A stretch of DNA of 8,273 bases from Betaproteobacteria bacterium (GTDB taxonomy: Bacteria; Pseudomonadota; Gammaproteobacteria; Burkholderiales; SG8-41), in contig JAIOOZ010000107.1 of NCBI GenBank assembly GCA_021414185.1, positions 1 to 8,273 on the forward strand, written 5' to 3'. Both the position numbers and the translations under genes were made by a program. Below, one piece after another: positions 6,072 to 8,273 of the stretch. Position 1 is the stretch's first letter, and each line of letters starts with the position of its first letter. The notes below the pieces were generated by a model. That model did not search any database. It worked only from the letters and a program-made list of their open reading frames with translations, and was not told the DNA's origin.

Positions 6072-6091
6072 CCCTGCAGGTGCGGGTGACC

Positions 6092-6346
6092 TTATTTGCG
6101 TACGGCTGAAGAACCCGGGGCGGGCGCTGACGAAGGCGCAGCGCCCGTTGACGTTGTTTTGGGCGGATAAGCGCGGCGCGGCCTGCCATCATCCTTAAGC
6201 ACGCAGTTGGCACTTGACGAATCGACGTTGCGATCCATGCATGCAGCGTTGGTGTCCACCGGCGATGTGCGGCTCGGCGTATCAGCCGCCGACGCGGCCG
6301 TAGCGGCCAGCAGCGCAGCGAGGGCAATCAGATAGGGTAATTTCAC
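6092..6346 (-). CDS. small secreted protein with two cysteines
   Basis: An 84-residue protein of unknown family. Residues 1-20 form a clear Sec signal peptide (MKLPYLIALA core, Ala-rich end) with a probable cut after ASA at position 20. The mature part is about 64 residues. Cys36 and Cys48 could form a disulfide in the periplasm; after a basic stretch (GRPRRAYPPK, 54-63) comes a low-complexity Ser/Ala/Pro tail. The start is GTG, supported by a perfect AGGAGG four bases upstream. It converges on the GTPase gene, with only 20 nt between the stop codons, and is divergent from the aldehyde dehydrogenase gene. The codon pattern and signal peptide make it a credible gene, but I recognise no function. 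Confidence 0.75.
   Translation of the reverse strand: MKLPYLIALAALLAATAASAADTPSRTSPVDTNAACMDRNVDSSSANCVLKDDGRPRRAYPPKTTSTGAAPSSAPAPGSSAVRK
6121..6147. repeat. perfect 9-bp inverted repeat inside the small secreted gene
   Basis: CGGGCGCTG (6121-6129) and CAGCGCCCG (6139-6147) are exact reverse complements around a 9-nt loop. It falls in the Ser/Ala/Pro tail of the small secreted protein, downstream of the convergent GTPase gene. On the plus strand it is followed by a T-rich TTGACGTTGTTTT, so it may help stop read-through from the GTPase side. No equivalent T tract follows on the minus strand. Confidence 0.4.
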
Positions 6347-6350
6347 AGAG

Positions 6351-6356
6351 CCTCCT
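6351..6356 (-). promoter_or_regulatory. perfect Shine-Dalgarno fixing a GTG start
   Basis: On the minus strand this is AGGAGG, four bases before the GTG at 6346. It fixes the start of the small secreted protein despite the non-ATG codon. Spacing is slightly short. Confidence 0.7.
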
Positions 6357-6436
6357 CATAGCGTTTGAGCGTGAGACGCGGCGGTTAGTTCATCACGTTT
6401 AAGCGCCGCACTACGGATATTAACGTCCCGGCAGGA

Positions 6437-6466
6437 TTGACGTTTACAAAGTCCACGCGTTAGTCT
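6437..6466 (+). promoter_or_regulatory. candidate promoter of the aldehyde dehydrogenase gene
   Basis: TTGACG (6437-6442, 5 of 6 matches) is followed 18 bp later by TAGTCT (6461-6466, 3 of 6). The -35 is good and the -10 poor, so an activator or a different start is possible. The predicted transcript would have a leader of about 27 nt, carrying AGGTG at 6488-6492, seven bases before the ATG. Confidence 0.35.
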
Positions 6467-6499
6467 CGCCCCTTCGCAACAATTACTAGGTGTGCCGGC

Positions 6500-7924
6500 A
6501 TGCAGATCCGCGACAAAATTTATATCAACGGCCGCTGGATTCCTTCGCTCTCCACGCGCACCCTGCCGGTAATCAACGCCGCAACGGAAGAGACGATGGG
6601 GCAGGTGCCCGACGGCACTGCGGAAGACGCTGCGGCTGCCGTCGCGGCAGCGCGTGCCGCATTCGACACGTGGGCTGCAACACCGGTCGAAAAACGCGCG
6701 GAATATCTGGAGAAAATCTCCGCCGGGCTGACGGCGCGCGCCGACGAGATTGCGCGCAGCATTGCCGGTGAAGTCGGCATGCCGCTGAAGATGTCGCAAC
6801 GCATCCAGGCGGGACTGCCGCCGCTGGTCATGGCGAGTTACGCCAAGCTGGCACGCGAATACCAGTTCGAAGAGAAAATCGGCAATTCACTGGTCGTGCG
6901 CGAACCGGTCGGCGTCGTCGGCTGCATTACGCCGTGGAATTACCCGCTGCATCAAGTCGTGGCCAAAGTGGCGCCGGCGCTCGTGGCGGGCTGCACCGTG
7001 GTGCTGAAACCGAGCGAAATTGCTCCGCTGACCGCGTTCATGCTGGCCGAAATCATCGACGGCATCGGCCTGCCGGCGGGTGTGTTCAACCTCGTGTGCG
7101 GCACTGGAGCCGTGGTGGGCGAAGCGCTGGCCGGCCATGCGGACGTCGACATGATTTCGTTCACGGGTTCGACGCGCGCCGGCAAACGTGTATCCGAACT
7201 GGCGGCGGCCACTGTGAAGCGCGTAGCACTGGAACTCGGCGGCAAATCGGCGTCCGTAGTGCTGGACGATGCGGATTTCACGAAAGCCGTGCGCGCGACC
7301 GTCAATGCGTGCTTCCTCAACTCGGGACAGACCTGCACCGCGCACACGCGGCTGTTAGTGCCCGAAGCGCGCTATGCGGAAGCTGCCAAACTTGCAGTCG
7401 AGGCCGCGCAGGAATTTACGCTGGGCGACCCGTTGGCGCTGGATACCAGGCTCGGCCCGCTGATTTCAGATACACAGCGCGAGCGCGTGCGCGGATATAT
7501 CAGGAAAGGCGTTGCCGAGGGCGCCGAACTGCTGCTGGGCGGCCCTGATGCGCCGGCGGGGCTGGCCAAAGGTTATTACGTGCAGCCGACGGTGTTCGGG
7601 CGCGTCACAGAGGACATGACAATTGCGCAGGAGGAAATTTTCGGGCCGGTCATCAGCATCCTGACTTACATGGACGAGGATGACGCCGTGCGCCTCGCGA
7701 ACAGTACGGTTTATGGGCTTGCCGGCGCGGTGTGGTCCCAGGATGAAGCGCGGGCGAACCGTGTCGCGCGGCGCATGCGCACCGGCCGCGTCGATATCAA
7801 TGGCGGGGCGTTCAACATGCTGGCGCCATTCGGTGGTTACAAGCAATCAGGACATGGCCGCGAACTCGGGCGCTACGGCCTGGAAGAGTTCCTCGAGGTC
7901 AAATCGATGCAGTTGCCGCAGTGA
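6500..7924 (+). CDS. NAD(P)+-dependent aldehyde dehydrogenase
   Basis: A 474-residue protein of the classical ALDH superfamily, of usual length. It oxidises an aldehyde to the carboxylic acid in the cytoplasm with NAD+ or NADP+. Key sites are visible: PWNYP with oxyanion-hole Asn147, Lys170 of KPSE, the nucleotide-binding FTGST (221-225), the general base Glu245 in LELGGKS, the catalytic nucleophile Cys279 in NSGQTC, and EEIFGPV (378-384). The C-terminal block PFGGYKQSGHGRELG matches the betaine-aldehyde/semialdehyde-type branch. The substrate cannot be fixed from these motifs. AGGTG seven bases upstream supports the ATG at 6500. The stop overlaps the start of a Bug/TctC-type receptor gene, so the two are translationally coupled and the enzyme probably works on a compound related to what that receptor captures. 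Confidence 0.95.
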   Translation: MQIRDKIYINGRWIPSLSTRTLPVINAATEETMGQVPDGTAEDAAAAVAAARAAFDTWAATPVEKRAEYLEKISAGLTARADEIARSIAGEVGMPLKMSQRIQAGLPPLVMASYAKLAREYQFEEKIGNSLVVREPVGVVGCITPWNYPLHQVVAKVAPALVAGCTVVLKPSEIAPLTAFMLAEIIDGIGLPAGVFNLVCGTGAVVGEALAGHADVDMISFTGSTRAGKRVSELAAATVKRVALELGGKSASVVLDDADFTKAVRATVNACFLNSGQTCTAHTRLLVPEARYAEAAKLAVEAAQEFTLGDPLALDTRLGPLISDTQRERVRGYIRKGVAEGAELLLGGPDAPAGLAKGYYVQPTVFGRVTEDMTIAQEEIFGPVISILTYMDEDDAVRLANSTVYGLAGAVWSQDEARANRVARRMRTGRVDINGGAFNMLAPFGGYKQSGHGRELGRYGLEEFLEVKSMQLPQ

Positions 7925-8273
7925 CGGTGCGCCTGCTCGCGGCAGGACTGTTGCTGACCCTCATCGCGGGGGCGCACGCCGCATATCCCGAGCAGCCGGT
8001 CAAGCTGGTGCTGCCGTTCCCGGCGACGGGATCGACCGATATCGCCGGCATCCCGCGCATCAGCAAGCTGGTCCGTGTCATGCAAAACATGTCGGCGCCA
8101 TCTTTGACCGACAACATGGTGCAGCAACTGCAGCAGACTTTGGCTGCTGCCCTCGGCCAGCCGGTCAACACGCAACGCCAGGTGCGGGGTAAATCCAATG
8201 CCGGAACACGCTATGTCGCGCAATCCGCGGCGGACGGCTACACGCTGTTGTTCGCGGACAATCCGACGATTAC
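7921..8273 (+). CDS. Bug/TctC-type periplasmic receptor, 3' end beyond window
   Basis: The frame starts at GTG 7921, in a 4-nt GTGA overlap with the dehydrogenase stop, and stays open to the right edge; 117 codons are visible. Residues 1-20 form a signal peptide (VTVRLLAAGLLLTLIAGAHA). The mature start AYPEQPVKLVLPFPATGSTD matches the 'YPxxPVxLVVPFPPGGxTD' opening of the Bug/TctC family, and LGQPV and AADGYTLLFADNP follow later as expected. These proteins bind carboxylates or other small organic molecules in the periplasm; TctC works with the TctAB membrane transporter. Compared with the family pattern there is an extra 24-residue segment between TD (39-40) and a second TD (63-64), and the usual 'VENRPGAGG' loop is degenerate (NTQRQVRGKSNAG). 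The GTG at 7927 is an alternative start. No Shine-Dalgarno is visible, consistent with coupling to the upstream gene. Confidence 0.85.
   Translation, partial: MTVRLLAAGLLLTLIAGAHAAYPEQPVKLVLPFPATGSTDIAGIPRISKLVRVMQNMSAPSLTDNMVQQLQQTLAAALGQPVNTQRQVRGKSNAGTRYVAQSAADGYTLLFADNPTI

Noticed and set aside
6934..7548. A 204-codon plus-strand frame inside the aldehyde dehydrogenase gene.
   Set aside because: It overlaps an intact, motif-complete dehydrogenase in another frame and has an Arg/Gly-rich composition without family features.
1..8273. CRISPR array, insertion sequence, tRNA or rRNA.
   Set aside because: No regularly spaced direct repeats, transposase motifs, terminal inverted repeats or tRNA cloverleaf elements were seen on reading both strands.

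Overview
The window is GC-rich, tightly packed chromosomal DNA from a proteobacterium, most likely a betaproteobacterium (Burkholderiales or relatives). This is inferred from three things: a Bug/TctC-type solute receptor (a family greatly expanded in that group), a ygfZ/ygfX neighbourhood, and small GTG-started secreted proteins. I see no insertion sequence, integrase, CRISPR array, tRNA or rRNA, so this looks like ordinary chromosome with a few odd genes rather than a mobile island.

Left block (1-2363). The 3' part of a GNAT acetyltransferase gene runs rightward and overlaps tail-to-tail with a leftward two-gene unit: ygfZ (folate-dependent protein of Fe-S cluster and tRNA modification work), followed 11 nt downstream by an NRDE/TANGO2-family gene. 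ygfZ is preceded by an AT-rich 229-bp intergenic region. This carries promoter-like elements on both strands, an inverted repeat and a possible 31-codon leader ORF whose stop codon overlaps the ygfZ start.

Middle block (2364-3634). A near-consensus promoter (TTGACA-N17-TCTAAT) drives two consecutive small J-domain-like genes. Both proteins have a recognisable J-domain outline but lack the HPD tripeptide needed to stimulate Hsp70 ATPase, and the second carries one membrane anchor. A terminator-like hairpin follows, then ygfX (two-helix membrane protein, CptA family). In E. coli ygfZ, sdhE and ygfX are close neighbours. Here the J-like pair sits between ygfZ and ygfX, and no sdhE is visible.

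Right block (3751-8273). An LVIVD-repeat beta-propeller gene (seven blades by my reading) with a set of histidines at blade starts is followed 23 nt later by a COG0523/CobW-type GTPase gene, probably in the same transcript. A small secreted two-cysteine protein is encoded convergently. Divergent from it is an aldehyde dehydrogenase gene whose stop overlaps the start of a Bug/TctC-type periplasmic receptor. That pair suggests uptake of an organic acid or related compound together with aldehyde oxidation. The receptor gene runs off the right edge and contains an apparent 24-residue insertion flanked by an exact 6-bp direct repeat.

The best candidates for something undescribed are the paired HPD-less J-like proteins, the propeller-GTPase pair and the receptor insertion. 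None amounts to a demonstrated new system from sequence alone.
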